Positions 52,877 to 63,216 are shown, counted from the first letter of the stretch. The stretch: 64,000 nucleotides of DNA from Acinetobacter pecorum (GCF_014837015.1 NZ_JACSPT010000001.1:94621-158620), one strand, 5' to 3'. The notes: generated by a model not told the origin, from the sequence alone. Numbers and translations: made by a program.

Positions 52877-54781
52877 TTAGCCGTTATTCATATTGTCCAG
52901 CTCTTCCCAGCGCTCTAATTTTTCCAGTAACAGCTCATCAATTTCTGACAAACGGTTAGAAAGTTTCAAGGCTTTATCAGAATCGGTTACGAATAAAGCA
53001 CCATCAGCCAGTTGAGCATTGATCTCGGTCTGCTCTTTTTCTAGTGCTTCTATTTCAGCCGGAAGTTGCTCAAGTGCACGCTGGTCCTTGTAGCTAAGCT
53101 TAACTTTTTTGGCAGCGACCGGCGCAGTCTCGGCTTCTGCTTTGGCCATGGCTTTTTTCACGGCACTTTTTTGGTCAACTACAGTTTGGTCCGGACGCTG
53201 TTCCAGATAATCCTGATAACCGCCAACATATTCGTCAATATTGCCCTTACCATCAAAGACCCAAGTAGATGTCACCACATTGTCCATGAAGGCCCGGTCA
53301 TGCGAGATCAACAGTAAGGTGCCTGTATAGCCACTGAGCATTTCTTCAAGTAACTCTAACGTTACCATATCCAGGTCATTGGTTGGCTCATCCATCACAA
53401 TCAGATTTGATGGTTTAAGTAACAGTTTCGCCAACAGGATACGGTTACGCTCACCACCCGACAAAGCTTTGACTGGTGTACGGGCACGTTCTGGCGAAAA
53501 CAGGAAATCTTGTAAATAACTATAGATATGACGGCGGTTACCATTCACATCCACATGGTCAGAACCTTCTGACACGTTATCTTTCACTGATTTTTCCAGA
53601 TCCAGCGCATTACGTAACTGGTCAAAATAGGCCACTTCAAGCTGCGTACCGGTCTTCACCGTGCCACCGTGTTCTATCTCACCCAGAATGGCTTTAATGA
53701 GTGTAGTTTTACCCACACCGTTATCGCCGACCAGACCGATACGATCGCCACGGAGTACAAGTGCGGAGAAATTATTGATGATCGGTGCATTGTCACCGAA
53801 TTTCACACTCAGGTTCTCGATTTCAAACACCAGTTTGCCTGAGCGGTTGGCATCCTGAGTTGCCATCGTCACTTTACCTTGCTGTGAACGACGTGCCTTA
53901 GATTCTTCACGCAATGCTTTCAGGGCACGGACACGGCCTTCATTACGGGTACGACGGGCTTTGATGCCCTGACGGATCCAGACTTCTTCTTCAGCCAGCT
54001 TTTTATCGAAGAGCGCATTTTGTTTTTCTTCAGCTTCCATTTGCTGCGCTTTCAGGTCTAGATAACGTGAATAGTTACCTTCATAACTACGCAGTTGACC
54101 ACGATCCAGCTCTACAATACGGGTGGCAATGCTATCGACAAAGGCACGGTCATGCGAAATAAATAGTAAGGTTAAATTATTCTGATCGAGCAGAAATTTT
54201 TCCAGCCATTCGATACTTTCTACATCCAGGTGGTTCGTCGGTTCATCCAGTAACAGGACATCGGGTTGGGTAAGTAAAGCACGTGCCAGCAGGACACGAC
54301 GTTTACGACCACCGGACAAATCGGCAAGATCTGCCTCCGGGTCCAGTCCCATTTTACTTAAAATCGAATTGACCTTGGTTTCCAGCGCCCAGCCATCCAG
54401 CTGATCCATTTTGTGTTGCAGGTTCCCCATACGCTCACAGGCGTCCATGTCACCTAGCACACAGGCTTCACTGGCTTCATGATAGGCACGCAACACTTCA
54501 GCAGCTTCACCGGCACCGTCTGCCACGATATCGGCCACTTTACCTGAATCCATCGGCACATCTTGTGCCAGCATGGAAATGGTAATGCCATTTTGTAAGG
54601 AAACTTCACCGCTATCCGGCAGCAAGCTTCCTTCAATCAGCTTAAGTAAGGTAGACTTACCCTCACCATTACGGCCAATCAAACACACTCGTTCGCCGCG
54701 TTCCAAGTTAAAATTCGCGCCGTTGAGCAGGGCAGGTCCACCAAACGCAAGTTGGACATCCCTAAGGGTAATATAGGCCAT
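52877..54781 (-). CDS. uup: ABC-F family ATPase Uup
   Basis: A soluble 634-residue tandem ABC ATPase. ABC-1 has Walker A GRNGEGKST near residue 36, signature LSGGRKRR near residue 155 and Walker B VLLLDEPTNHLD. A linker rich in charged residues follows (MEAEEKQNALFDKKLAEEEV). ABC-2 has GDNGVGKTT near residue 352 and LSGGERNR near residue 440. The C-terminal coiled coil (SYKDQRALEQLPAEIEALEK) is diagnostic of Uup, which acts at ribosomes and DNA branch points. It is divergent from slyX with only 34 bp between the start codons. Confidence 0.92.
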   Translation of the reverse strand: MAYITLRDVQLAFGGPALLNGANFNLERGERVCLIGRNGEGKSTLLKLIEGSLLPDSGEVSLQNGITISMLAQDVPMDSGKVADIVADGAGEAAEVLRAYHEASEACVLGDMDACERMGNLQHKMDQLDGWALETKVNSILSKMGLDPEADLADLSGGRKRRVLLARALLTQPDVLLLDEPTNHLDVESIEWLEKFLLDQNNLTLLFISHDRAFVDSIATRIVELDRGQLRSYEGNYSRYLDLKAQQMEAEEKQNALFDKKLAEEEVWIRQGIKARRTRNEGRVRALKALREESKARRSQQGKVTMATQDANRSGKLVFEIENLSVKFGDNAPIINNFSALVLRGDRIGLVGDNGVGKTTLIKAILGEIEHGGTVKTGTQLEVAYFDQLRNALDLEKSVKDNVSEGSDHVDVNGNRRHIYSYLQDFLFSPERARTPVKALSGGERNRILLAKLLLKPSNLIVMDEPTNDLDMVTLELLEEMLSGYTGTLLLISHDRAFMDNVVTSTWVFDGKGNIDEYVGGYQDYLEQRPDQTVVDQKSAVKKAMAKAEAETAPVAAKKVKLSYKDQRALEQLPAEIEALEKEQTEINAQLADGALFVTDSDKALKLSNRLSEIDELLLEKLERWEELDNMNNG

Positions 54782-54815
54782 AATGTTTCCTGAAATCCCC
54801 CAGTGAGGACTTTAA

Positions 54816-55061
54816 ATGACTAAACAACAAAATCTAAATGATCAGGCGTCATTTTCCGCACCCATTGAAGATTTGCAAGTGCGAATTGCATTTTTAGACG
54901 ATTTAGTTGAACAGTTGAATGATCAGGTGGCCAAACAGACTCTGGAAATTGCTGACCTGAAACAGCAAATGCAGCTGTTATATCAACGTGTTGAGTCCTC
55001 CGATCTGTCTAAAGGTATTGCAGAATTTGATCCAGTTGCAGATCGGCCACCGCATTATTAA
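54816..55061 (+). CDS. slyX: SlyX family protein
   Basis: An 81-residue coiled-coil protein. ASFSAPIEDLQVRIAFLDDL and VEQLNDQVAKQTLEIADLKQ show the heptad pattern, and it ends in DRPPHY, the conserved SlyX terminus (PPHY). Function is unknown in all species. It is the divergent partner of uup. Confidence 0.88.
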   Translation: MTKQQNLNDQASFSAPIEDLQVRIAFLDDLVEQLNDQVAKQTLEIADLKQQMQLLYQRVESSDLSKGIAEFDPVADRPPHY

Positions 55062-55091
55062 TTTGCAAGCAATGATTTAATTACAAGAATG

Positions 55092-55118
55092 ACCCTTAGC
55101 TGATCTAAGGGTTTTTTA
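55092..55118 (+). terminator. Intrinsic terminator of slyX
   Basis: ACCCTTAG/CTAAGGGT (55092-55099 with 55105-55112) with a 5-nt loop and T6, 30 bp after the slyX stop. The following 320 bp up to the next gene hold nothing I can support. Confidence 0.9.
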
Positions 55119-55441
55119 ATCAAAAATAAAGATAGACCAATCTATAAGTCTCAGAACAGAGGAATATTTTTTTGACTCAGACTTTAAGTCGTTTTGCATG
55201 AGTATATAAAATTAATAAAGTGCAGTGTAATCATCAGACGTAAAAGAAATTTTCCTGTTAGCCACCCCCGTATTCCCGTTGGTAAAAAAAGCTTTCTTGC
55301 CGGCATTTCCTATCTTGGGGGAGATTCTGTCAAAACAGGTCTATAGCAGTGCCATCGGCAGATTATCCATAAAATTATTTGACCTTTCACTCACTTCCTA
55401 CTCTAATAATGGCTCTCAGGTACATTCCGGAATTGCGTCCC

Positions 55442-56446
55442 ATGCACCCAAAAGTTGTTCTACTCGATCTCGAAAATAATTTCCCCACCGCCAAGCTAAT
55501 GCGTGAGATTGTGGCGCATTATTCGACTTTATACCTGTTTAGCTGTGCCGGAAAATTTGAATTCTCCTTAGAGGATTTAACCGAGCTGGCTGGCTGGGTG
55601 AGTAGTGGTCAGGTTGTAGTACTGGACACGCCTGATTCACCTCAGAAAGAATATGAGTATGCCGTGATCGTCGGACAGCTCATGGCGCTATTAGAGCCGG
55701 AAACCGAGGTTGAGCTGATTTCGGCGATGGACAGCAGCGAGATGTTGCAGCAGATGCTACAGGCTTCTGATATTCCGTGTCACCTGATTCAGATCCAGCC
55801 TGATGAAGTCACTATTGCAGCAGATCATGCCAAAAACTACCTTCCTAGTGTGGAAGCCATCAAGAACAAGCCTGCCTTGCAGCTGGTAAAAAAATACTGT
55901 GATGCTTTAGGCAAAATGAGCGGCAAGCCCCATACGGTGGAAAGCCTGAAAAATTCAGTGGCGAATATTCTGCAAGTGATGCCGCTAAAAGCCCAGCATG
56001 TGGTCGGCATGTTGATTAACCTGAAAATTGTCAAACGTTATGACGAGCAAATCAGCTTCCGGAAAAAAGTCCTGAAGCAATGGCTGCAACTCGATTTAGA
56101 TGAACAAAGTCCGGTTGAAAATCCAAAACTGGATCAGGTCATCTCCCAGCTAAAAGTTGATGAGGCTCCTGTTGAATCTGAATCGCTCAAGTCACCGATC
56201 CAGTCGGCCCAGCAGGACCTGTTCAAGAACTTTGGCCGGATTGATCCGGTACAACTCGAAGTGGCGCGTAAACTGCGTGAATTGCAGGGTGATAAACCCA
56301 AAGACATTTATGAATTACGTGATTTACTGGAACAGTTATTTCCCAAATCGGATATCCGCTTGCTGCTTAAGGAGCTGATCGAGAAAGGTTATATTTACTG
56401 GAATGGTCATGAAATTTTATATAGTCATGAAATGTTCCTGAATTAA
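55442..56446 (+). CDS. PIN-like domain protein with C-terminal winged-helix-like region
   Basis: A protein of 334 residues if started at ATG 55442. The N-terminus (HPKVVLLDLENNFPTAKLMR) has the LLDLEN acidic motif of PIN/NYN-type RNases. It is followed by LISAMDSSEMLQQML, where such folds often have a second acidic site. The middle (KSLKNSVANILQVMPL-like) and C-terminal parts (LRDLLEQLFPKSDIRLLLKE, then GYIYWNGHEILY) look like helical winged-helix modules. Two other in-frame starts lie upstream (55379 and 55409). I am confident that it is a gene, less so about catalysis. A second nuclease-like protein (NYN) lies 3 kb away, after topA. Confidence 0.65.
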   Translation: MHPKVVLLDLENNFPTAKLMREIVAHYSTLYLFSCAGKFEFSLEDLTELAGWVSSGQVVVLDTPDSPQKEYEYAVIVGQLMALLEPETEVELISAMDSSEMLQQMLQASDIPCHLIQIQPDEVTIAADHAKNYLPSVEAIKNKPALQLVKKYCDALGKMSGKPHTVESLKNSVANILQVMPLKAQHVVGMLINLKIVKRYDEQISFRKKVLKQWLQLDLDEQSPVENPKLDQVISQLKVDEAPVESESLKSPIQSAQQDLFKNFGRIDPVQLEVARKLRELQGDKPKDIYELRDLLEQLFPKSDIRLLLKELIEKGYIYWNGHEILYSHEMFLN

Positions 56447-56516
56447 TTTCATCGTGCAAACTTGCGTTTTATATTCTGCTTATGCAACTCTAATAATAGA
56501 ACATAAAGGTTGAACT

Positions 56517-56966
56517 ATGGAAAACACTGGAATCTGGGTGACGGTGGTCATCATCATTTTCGTTATAGGGTCGATTTTCGGATTGCGCGTGAGTCCGCGA
56601 GAAAAAGCCTTGGGACTGATGCGTGACAAAGCCCGTAAAATGGGTCTGCATCCACGTTTGGTAGTGGCACCAGACTGGACCAAAATCCCGAAGGCGACTG
56701 AAAGCCGTGCCAGTATGGTTGCGTACTACAGTGTGTTGATGCCGGAAGCCCGTTTGCCCCTGATGCGCGCCCGTGTTGTCGATAATAAACTCGAAATTGT
56801 GCAGGGTGATGAGAAATTTAAAGATTTTCCCATTGCATTAAAAGGCATTTATGCTATTGATATGCAGGCCAACTGTGTCGGCATGTATTGGGATGAAGAA
56901 TCTGACCTTAGAGCAACACAACTTGATGACATCAAGGCACTGTTACATGCTTTGGCTGAACTTTAA
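56517..56966 (+). CDS. Membrane-anchored protein of unknown function
   Basis: A 149-residue protein with one N-terminal transmembrane helix (TGIWVTVVIIIFVIGSIFGL) and a soluble domain (EKALGLMRDKARKMGLHPRL). The C-terminal half is acidic and contains YAIDMQANCVGMYWDEESDL. I do not recognise the family. It lies 70 bp after the PIN-like gene and 30 bp before topA on the same strand, so co-transcription with topA is likely. Confidence 0.7.
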   Translation: MENTGIWVTVVIIIFVIGSIFGLRVSPREKALGLMRDKARKMGLHPRLVVAPDWTKIPKATESRASMVAYYSVLMPEARLPLMRARVVDNKLEIVQGDEKFKDFPIALKGIYAIDMQANCVGMYWDEESDLRATQLDDIKALLHALAEL

Positions 56967-56996
56967 TTTAGAAATAAACAGGATTAACGGTTAATT

Positions 56997-59639
56997 ATGG
57001 CGAACGCTCCTCGGTCCACATCAAAAAGCAGCACAGCGAAGTCTCCCGACGCTGGAAGTAAGCGTGCCCTAGTGATTGTGGAGTCGCCTGCAAAAGCGAA
57101 AACAATCAATAAGTACCTTGGTCCGAACTACATCGTAAAATCATCGGTGGGTCATGTACGTGACTTGCCGACAGGCGGTTCTGTAAAATCGACAGAGAAA
57201 AAGCCGGCGACACGTACCAAACTGACAGATGCAGAAAAAGCTGAAAAATCACAACTGGCCCTGATTAACCGCATGGGGGTTGATCCGGAACATGACTGGA
57301 AAGCCAAATACGAAGTCCTCCCTGGCAAAGAACATGTGGTTGCCGAACTGAAGAAACTGGCATCGCAAGTCGATGAAGTCTATCTGGCAACGGATATGGA
57401 CAGGGAAGGGGAAGCGATTGCCTGGCATTTAAAAGAAGTCATCGGTGGTGATGATTCGCGTTATCAGCGTGTAGTGTTTAACGAAATCACCAAAAATGCC
57501 ATTCAGGATGCCTTCAAGCATCCTGCACGTCTGGATACCAACAAAGTCAATGCGCAGCAGGCACGCCGCTTCCTCGACCGCGTGGTGGGCTTTATGATTT
57601 CGCCATTGCTGTGGGAAAAAATTGCCCGCGGCTTATCGGCAGGCCGGGTACAGTCGGTTGCTGTGAAACTGGTGGTAGAGCGTGAACGTGAAATTCGTGC
57701 CTTTATTCCTGAAGAATACTGGCAGGTATTTGCTGATACCAAGACGAAAAAAGATGAGATTCGTCTTGAAGCAGTCAAGCAAAATGGCAAGACGCTCAAA
57801 CTGCGCAACAAAGATGAAACTGATGCGCTTTTAAACCTGATCAAAGATGCCGAATACAAAGTCATCAGTCGTGAAGATAAACCGACCAAGGTCAATCCAA
57901 GCGCACCGTATATCACTTCAACCTTGCAACAGGCCGCCAGCACTCGCTTGGGCTTCTCGGTGAAGAAAACCATGATGCTGGCGCAGCGTTTGTATGAAGC
58001 CGGTTTTATTACCTATATGCGTACCGACTCCACCTTCTTGAGTGACGATGCAGTCAATATGGTACGTGGTCATATCGAAGCCGAGTTTGGTGAAAAATAT
58101 TTACCTGCCAAGCCGAACCGTTATGGCAATAAAGCCGGTGCGCAAGAAGCGCATGAAGCCATTCGTCCATCGAATGTCGCACTCAAAGGCGATAGTCTTG
58201 CCGGTGTAGAACGTGATGCGCAGCGTCTGTATGACCTGATCTGGCGTCAGTTTGTGGCCTGCCAGATGACACCTGCAGAATATTTATCATCAACGATTTT
58301 AGTGGATGCTAATGGGGTAGAACTCAAAGCCAAAGGTCGTACCTTGGTGTTTGACGGTTTCACTAAAGTACGTGGTCAGAACAAGTCGGATGATGATGTG
58401 CTGTTGCCTGCTGTGAAAGTGGGTGAAGTATTAAAGCTTGAAAAGCTCGATCCTTCTCAGCATTTTACCAAGCCACCGGCACGTTTTACCGAAGCCTCAC
58501 TGGTGAAAGAACTCGAGAAGAAAGGCATTGGCCGTCCATCGACCTATGCTGCGATTATCTCGACCATTCAGGATCGCGGTTATGTGAAACTGGACAATCG
58601 TCGTCTCTATGCCGAGAAGATGGGCGAGATCGTGACGGATCGTCTGGATGAAAGCTTTAACAACCTGATGAACTATGACTTTACCGCAGACCTTGAAGGT
58701 CAGCTCGATAAAGTCGCAGATGGTGAACGTAACTGGAAAGAGCTGTTAGACAGCTTCTACGGCGACTTCAAGCAGCGTTTGACTACGGCACAGGGTGAAA
58801 ACGGCATGCGCCGCAATCAGCCTGTGGAAGTCGATGCGGTACATTGTAAGGAATGTGACCGTCCGATGCAGATCCGTACCGGAACAACGGGTGTATTCCT
58901 GGGTTGTTCGGGTTATAACCTGCCACCCAAAGAACGTTGTAAAGGCACGCTAAACCTGACTCCGGTTGAATCTCTGGCAGCTTTGTCAGATGATGATGCG
59001 GCAGAAACTGCAGACCTGATGTCAAAAAAACGTTGTCCAGTCTGTGGCACTGCAATGGACAGCTATGTGATTGATGGCGGTCGTAAACTGCATATCTGCG
59101 GAAACAACCCGGATTGTGATGGTTATGAGCTGGAAGAAGGCGAGTTCAAGATCAAGGGCTATGATGGTCCGAGCATTCCATGTGATAAATGTGATGGTGA
59201 AATGCAGCTGAAGACGGGTCGTTTTGGTCCATACTTTGCCTGCACCAGCTGTGAGAATACCCGTAAAGTTCTGAAAAATGGTCAGCCTGCGCCACCACGC
59301 GTTGATCCGATCAAGATGGAACATCTGCGTTCTACCAAGCATGACGATTTCTTTGTGCTGCGTGATGGTGCAGCCGGTTTATTCCTGGCAGCAAGCAAGT
59401 TTCCGAAAGTCCGTGAAACCCGGGCACCGAAAGTGGCAGAATTGCGTACCGTGGCCGACCAGCTCGATCCGAAATACCAGTTTATCTTGCAGGCACCGGA
59501 TGTTGATCCTGAAGGGAATCCAACGCTGGTGAAATTTAGCCGTAAGAACCAGTCACAATATATTGGTTCAGAAAATGCTGAAGGCAAGCAGACCAAATGG
59601 TCTCTGGTTTATCAGGACGGAAAATGGGTGGAAGCCTAA
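56997..59639 (+). CDS. topA: DNA topoisomerase I
   Basis: Type IA topoisomerase (880 aa) that relaxes negative supercoils. The Toprim domain begins at residue 24 ([19 protein letters not shown]) and contains [16 protein letters not shown] near residue 130. The active-site tyrosine is in [12 protein letters not shown] near residue 340. The C-terminus has zinc-finger-like repeats with [25 protein letters not shown] and [21 protein letters not shown]. Full-length and intact. Confidence 0.96.
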   Translation: MANAPRSTSKSSTAKSPDAGSKRALVIVESPAKAKTINKYLGPNYIVKSSVGHVRDLPTGGSVKSTEKKPATRTKLTDAEKAEKSQLALINRMGVDPEHDWKAKYEVLPGKEHVVAELKKLASQVDEVYLATDMDREGEAIAWHLKEVIGGDDSRYQRVVFNEITKNAIQDAFKHPARLDTNKVNAQQARRFLDRVVGFMISPLLWEKIARGLSAGRVQSVAVKLVVEREREIRAFIPEEYWQVFADTKTKKDEIRLEAVKQNGKTLKLRNKDETDALLNLIKDAEYKVISREDKPTKVNPSAPYITSTLQQAASTRLGFSVKKTMMLAQRLYEAGFITYMRTDSTFLSDDAVNMVRGHIEAEFGEKYLPAKPNRYGNKAGAQEAHEAIRPSNVALKGDSLAGVERDAQRLYDLIWRQFVACQMTPAEYLSSTILVDANGVELKAKGRTLVFDGFTKVRGQNKSDDDVLLPAVKVGEVLKLEKLDPSQHFTKPPARFTEASLVKELEKKGIGRPSTYAAIISTIQDRGYVKLDNRRLYAEKMGEIVTDRLDESFNNLMNYDFTADLEGQLDKVADGERNWKELLDSFYGDFKQRLTTAQGENGMRRNQPVEVDAVHCKECDRPMQIRTGTTGVFLGCSGYNLPPKERCKGTLNLTPVESLAALSDDDAAETADLMSKKRCPVCGTAMDSYVIDGGRKLHICGNNPDCDGYELEEGEFKIKGYDGPSIPCDKCDGEMQLKTGRFGPYFACTSCENTRKVLKNGQPAPPRVDPIKMEHLRSTKHDDFFVLRDGAAGLFLAASKFPKVRETRAPKVAELRTVADQLDPKYQFILQAPDVDPEGNPTLVKFSRKNQSQYIGSENAEGKQTKWSLVYQDGKWVEA

Positions 59640-59651
59640 ACTTCAAGATTG

Positions 59652-59679
59652 AAAAATGCTGACGAAAGTCGGCATTTTT
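59652..59679 (+). terminator. Intrinsic terminator of topA
   Basis: AAAAATGCTGAC/GTCGGCATTTTT (59652-59663 with 59668-59679, one wobble) with a GAAA tetraloop, 13 bp after topA. Confidence 0.92.
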
Positions 59680-59730
59680 TATGTCAGAATCATTTATAGA
59701 AAAAATTAAAAATAATATTTTGGGGTAAAT

Positions 59731-60537
59731 GTGGATATTCAGACCAAAAAGTTTGCTGTATTAATTGATGCCGATAATTCTTCCATCAATGCCATTTCAT
59801 CGGTATTGGAAGAAGTCGCGAAATATGGCATTGCCAGTGTCAAACGTGTGTATGGGGACTGGAGCAGCGAAACTTTAAAGAAATGGCGAGATGTGCTACT
59901 TCCACTTGCTATTACTCCGGTACAACAATTCGCCTATACCAAGGGTAAAGATGCCACGGATATGATCCTGATTATTGATGCCATGGACTTGTTATATGCA
60001 GGTGCTTTGGATGGTTTCTGTATCGTCTCCAGTGATAGTGATTTCACCCCTTTAGCATCAAGAATCCGTGAAAATGGCTTAAGTGTATATGGTTTTGGAA
60101 AGAAAACGACTCCAGAAGCCTTTAAAAAAGCATGTGATAAGTTTATTTATGTGGAAAACTTAATTGCAGACATTGACATCAAGCAGCAGGAAGAGGATGA
60201 ACTCGCTAATACTTCCCCGAAGAAAGGAATAAGCTCTGACAAATCTTTAGACCATAAGATGGTGACTCCAACTAAGGAAAATTCAAATCTTCCTGAAGGG
60301 ATGGACCGAGCTACGCTGAATCTGATTTATAAAGCTGTAAAAGATAATGCGGATGAAAATGGTTGGGCGAATTTAAGTATGGTCGGACAGTATATCAGTG
60401 CAGTAAAACCTGATTTTGACTCTCGTAATTATGGTCGTGCCAAATTATCAGGTTTAATTAAAACTCTAAATCTTTTTGAAACCAAGATTGAAATGAGCCA
60501 GATGTATTTAAGAAAAATAAAAAAACAGAGCGTGTAA
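59731..60537 (+). CDS. NYN-domain protein with C-terminal OST-HTH/LOTUS-like domain
   Basis: A 268-residue protein. The N-terminal NYN (PIN-like) RNase domain has AVLIDADNSSINAI near residue 9. DATDMILIIDAMDLLYAG follows near residue 74, then FCIVSSDSDFTPLASRIREN near residue 97 with the conserved aspartates. A linker follows, then a helical domain (LIYKAVKDNADENGWANLSM through RNYGRAKLSGLIKTLNLFE) resembling LOTUS/OST-HTH RNA-binding domains. Bacterial members are proposed RNA-decay factors. The start is GTG 59731 with GGGG 5 bp upstream. It is 5 bp from the next gene. Confidence 0.85.
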   Translation: MDIQTKKFAVLIDADNSSINAISSVLEEVAKYGIASVKRVYGDWSSETLKKWRDVLLPLAITPVQQFAYTKGKDATDMILIIDAMDLLYAGALDGFCIVSSDSDFTPLASRIRENGLSVYGFGKKTTPEAFKKACDKFIYVENLIADIDIKQQEEDELANTSPKKGISSDKSLDHKMVTPTKENSNLPEGMDRATLNLIYKAVKDNADENGWANLSMVGQYISAVKPDFDSRNYGRAKLSGLIKTLNLFETKIEMSQMYLRKIKKQSV

Positions 60538-60542
60538 TTGCC

Positions 60543-61301
60543 ATGTGGAAAAAGATTCGGATTCTGATTTTATTAATCATCTTGTTGATTGTTGCAGTCA
60601 ATGCCTATCGGGACCAAAATCAGAACTGGTCCAAACCGGTTATGGTGTTGCTACATCCGATTAATGCCGATGGATTACCGACCACACAGCAATATATCCA
60701 GCAACTGTCGGGTCAAGATCTGAATGGGGCCAGGGAATATCTGGAAAAAGCAGCACAGCAATATCGTGGTCAGCCAACTTATTTTTATTTTAATTTAGGC
60801 CGTGAACTTAACGCTTTACCGCCGAAAGTCCCTGAGCAGGCCTCACTCATCGATACCGTTTTATGGAGTTTGAAATTCCGTTTTTATGCCTGGAAACAGC
60901 ATGAAAGTGCTGACGGTTCACCTAGTGTGACTTTATATTTAAATTATTATGATTCTGCACAAACCAAGCAATTAAAGCATTCAACTGCCTTGCAAAAAGG
61001 CCGGATTGGATCAGTCAATTTATTTGCCTCCAAAAAACAGGCTGAACAGAATAAAATTGTCTTGGTACATGAGTTGCTGCATGCTTTTGGGGCCTCGGAC
61101 AAATATGATTTAGCGACAGGACAGCCGCTTTACCCGGTGGGTTATGCATTTCCAGATCAGCAACCTTTGTTTCCGCAAGCCAAAGCAGAGCTGATGGCAG
61201 GTCATATTCCCACTTCTCAAACGACCAGCAAAATGCCAGATGCTTTAGAGCAGACATTAATTAATGCAATCACAGCCATTGAACTTGGGTGGAAAGAATA
61301 A
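60543..61301 (+). CDS. Membrane protein with HExxH metallopeptidase-like motif
   Basis: A 252-residue protein with an N-terminal transmembrane anchor (ILILLIILLIVAVNAY) and a periplasmic domain. The motif IVLVHELLHAFGASDKYD (near residue 173) has the zinc-binding HExxH (HELLH) with a downstream Asp, as in small gluzincin/metzincin-like peptidases. ALPPKVPEQASLIDTVLWSL precedes it. I do not recognise a named family. It is 5 bp after the NYN gene and must be co-transcribed with it. Confidence 0.7.
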   Translation: MWKKIRILILLIILLIVAVNAYRDQNQNWSKPVMVLLHPINADGLPTTQQYIQQLSGQDLNGAREYLEKAAQQYRGQPTYFYFNLGRELNALPPKVPEQASLIDTVLWSLKFRFYAWKQHESADGSPSVTLYLNYYDSAQTKQLKHSTALQKGRIGSVNLFASKKQAEQNKIVLVHELLHAFGASDKYDLATGQPLYPVGYAFPDQQPLFPQAKAELMAGHIPTSQTTSKMPDALEQTLINAITAIELGWKE

Positions 61302-61432
61302 CAACCTCCTTGTCACTGACCCCATAGCTGTTGCCAGCTTGAAGTCATGACATGAAAGCTGCATTTTTTATACAGTATGGTCAATTAAATCACTTAAGAT
61401 AAATTAAACGAACAGCATCAAGAAGAATAAAA

Positions 61433-62005
61433 ATGAAAACAGTAGGTAATGACCTTGTATTCGATTCCTTACATCGAAACCGGAAATGGTATCTGGCCTT
61501 TGGTATCTTGCTGGTTATTTTTGGTTTGATCTTAATGGCGACCTTACCTGTGGCAACCTTATCTGCAGTATTTATTTTCGGCGTACTGATGATGGTCGGT
61601 GGGGTCTTACATATTATCGCATCCTTCAAGATTTTTGAGGGCGGTATGCGCTGGTTCTGGGCCTTATTTGGCCTGCTGTATTTAATTGCCGGATATTTTG
61701 CTTTTACCACGCCCGTGCAAACCGCGATCGTTCTAACCAATGTTTTGGCCATTATCCTGATTATTGCAGGAGTCATCCGCTTGATAAATGCCTTTGTATT
61801 CCGGCCAACGGCGGGATGGGGCTGGATCCTGTTTTCCGGCATACTTACCCTTCTGGCCGGAATCATGATCTTGCGAACACCAGATGCTCCGTTCTGGGTG
61901 TTGGGCTTGTTTCTAGCCGTTGATATTTTATTTCAGGGTATTAACTACCTGATGCTTGCTTCCTATATTCGCCGTGAGGTTCCGAAAAGTTCATCTAAGG
62001 TTTAA
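61433..62005 (+). CDS. HdeD/DUF308-family membrane protein
   Basis: A 190-residue protein with six predicted helices in three pairs. It contains FGILLVIFGLILMATLPVAT and LLYLIAGYFAFTTPVQTAIV, with the repeated (G)xxxxxxG pattern of DUF308/HdeD. Enteric HdeD takes part in acid resistance; here function is uncertain. It is 131 bp downstream of the metallopeptidase-like gene and likely has its own promoter. Confidence 0.82.
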   Translation: MKTVGNDLVFDSLHRNRKWYLAFGILLVIFGLILMATLPVATLSAVFIFGVLMMVGGVLHIIASFKIFEGGMRWFWALFGLLYLIAGYFAFTTPVQTAIVLTNVLAIILIIAGVIRLINAFVFRPTAGWGWILFSGILTLLAGIMILRTPDAPFWVLGLFLAVDILFQGINYLMLASYIRREVPKSSSKV

Positions 62006-62076
62006 TCCTTTGTTTTAAGAGCGTTATATACACTCTTTTTGATACTGTAGAGATACCAAAAAGAGTGATCGTCTCT

Positions 62077-63216
62077 ATGTCAAAAATCTTTGTTCTTGCA
62101 CCAGATGCCTTTAAAGAAAGTATGAGTGCTCAACAGGCCTGTCAGGCCATGCAGCGGGGTATCCAGAAAGTCATTCCGGATGCCTGGATCATACAGGTAC
62201 CGATGGCTGATGGTGGTGAAGGAACTGTCGATGCGCTAATTTCAAGCCTAAGGGGCCAGCAAATCCCATGCGAAGTGACCGGGCCACTGTCTGAACAACG
62301 TATCCATACCTATTGGGGGTTAATGGATGCAGGTCAAACCGCCGTGATTGAAATGGCCAAGGCCAATGGCATTCATTTATTACCACCTTCACAGCGTAAT
62401 CCGATGCTCACGTCAACCTATGGCACAGGAGAGATGATTAAACAGGCATTGGAGCGGGGAGTGAAAAAAATCATCATTGGACTGGGTGGCAGTATTACCA
62501 ATGATGCGGGTGCAGGGATGGCTCAGGCACTGGGTGTGCGGTTTTTAAATTATGTAGGTGAGTCAATTCAGGTCTGTGGTGGAAACTTAGATCTGGTCAA
62601 ATCAATGGATTTATCTGGACTGGATCCACGTTTAGCAGATACTGAAATAATCATTGCATCAGATGTCAATAATCAACTGTGTGGACCACATGGTGCATCA
62701 ATAATCTTTGGACCGCAGAAAGGTGCAACGCCGGAAATGGTCAAGCAGCTGGATCAAAACCTCGGTCATTTTGCCGATGTAGCCGCTGGGCAGATTGGCC
62801 CTGATCATCGTCATGTTGCAGGTACGGGTGCAGCCGGTGGACTGGGTTTTGGTTTAATGGTATTCACCGCTGCCTCTATTCGTTCCGGGGTGGAACTGAT
62901 GATTGATCAGGTTCAACTGAGCGAGAAAATTGCTCAGGCAGATTATGTCCTGACCGGTGAAGGTAAAATTGATAGTCAAACATCTTTGGGCAAAACCCCT
63001 TTTGGGGTGGCACAGCTCGCCAGGCAATTTAATAAACCGGTAATTGCTTTTGCGGGTCTAGTCGGTGAAGGAATTGAGAATCTGTTTGAGTCAGGATTTA
63101 GCCAGATTATTGGTATTAATCCACCAGATTGTCCTTTAGAAGAAGCCTTAAAAAATGCAGAAATGAACTTGGAGAAAGCTGTCGCTGAGATAGTCAAAAA
63201 TCTTTTGATAGAGTGA
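62077..63216 (+). CDS. Glycerate kinase (GarK/GlxK type)
   Basis: Glycerate 2-kinase family enzyme (379 aa) phosphorylating D-glycerate. The N-terminus is VLAPDAFKESMSAQQACQAM, PMADGGEGTVDALI follows near residue 47, and GLGGSITNDAGAGMAQALGV near residue 137. The C-terminal YVLTGEGKIDSQTSLGKTPF matches the family. ATG 62077 is chosen over GTG 62065 because the protein then begins MSKIFVLAPDAF. No other glyoxylate/glucarate genes are adjacent. Confidence 0.88.
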   Translation: MSKIFVLAPDAFKESMSAQQACQAMQRGIQKVIPDAWIIQVPMADGGEGTVDALISSLRGQQIPCEVTGPLSEQRIHTYWGLMDAGQTAVIEMAKANGIHLLPPSQRNPMLTSTYGTGEMIKQALERGVKKIIIGLGGSITNDAGAGMAQALGVRFLNYVGESIQVCGGNLDLVKSMDLSGLDPRLADTEIIIASDVNNQLCGPHGASIIFGPQKGATPEMVKQLDQNLGHFADVAAGQIGPDHRHVAGTGAAGGLGFGLMVFTAASIRSGVELMIDQVQLSEKIAQADYVLTGEGKIDSQTSLGKTPFGVAQLARQFNKPVIAFAGLVGEGIENLFESGFSQIIGINPPDCPLEEALKNAEMNLEKAVAEIVKNLLIE

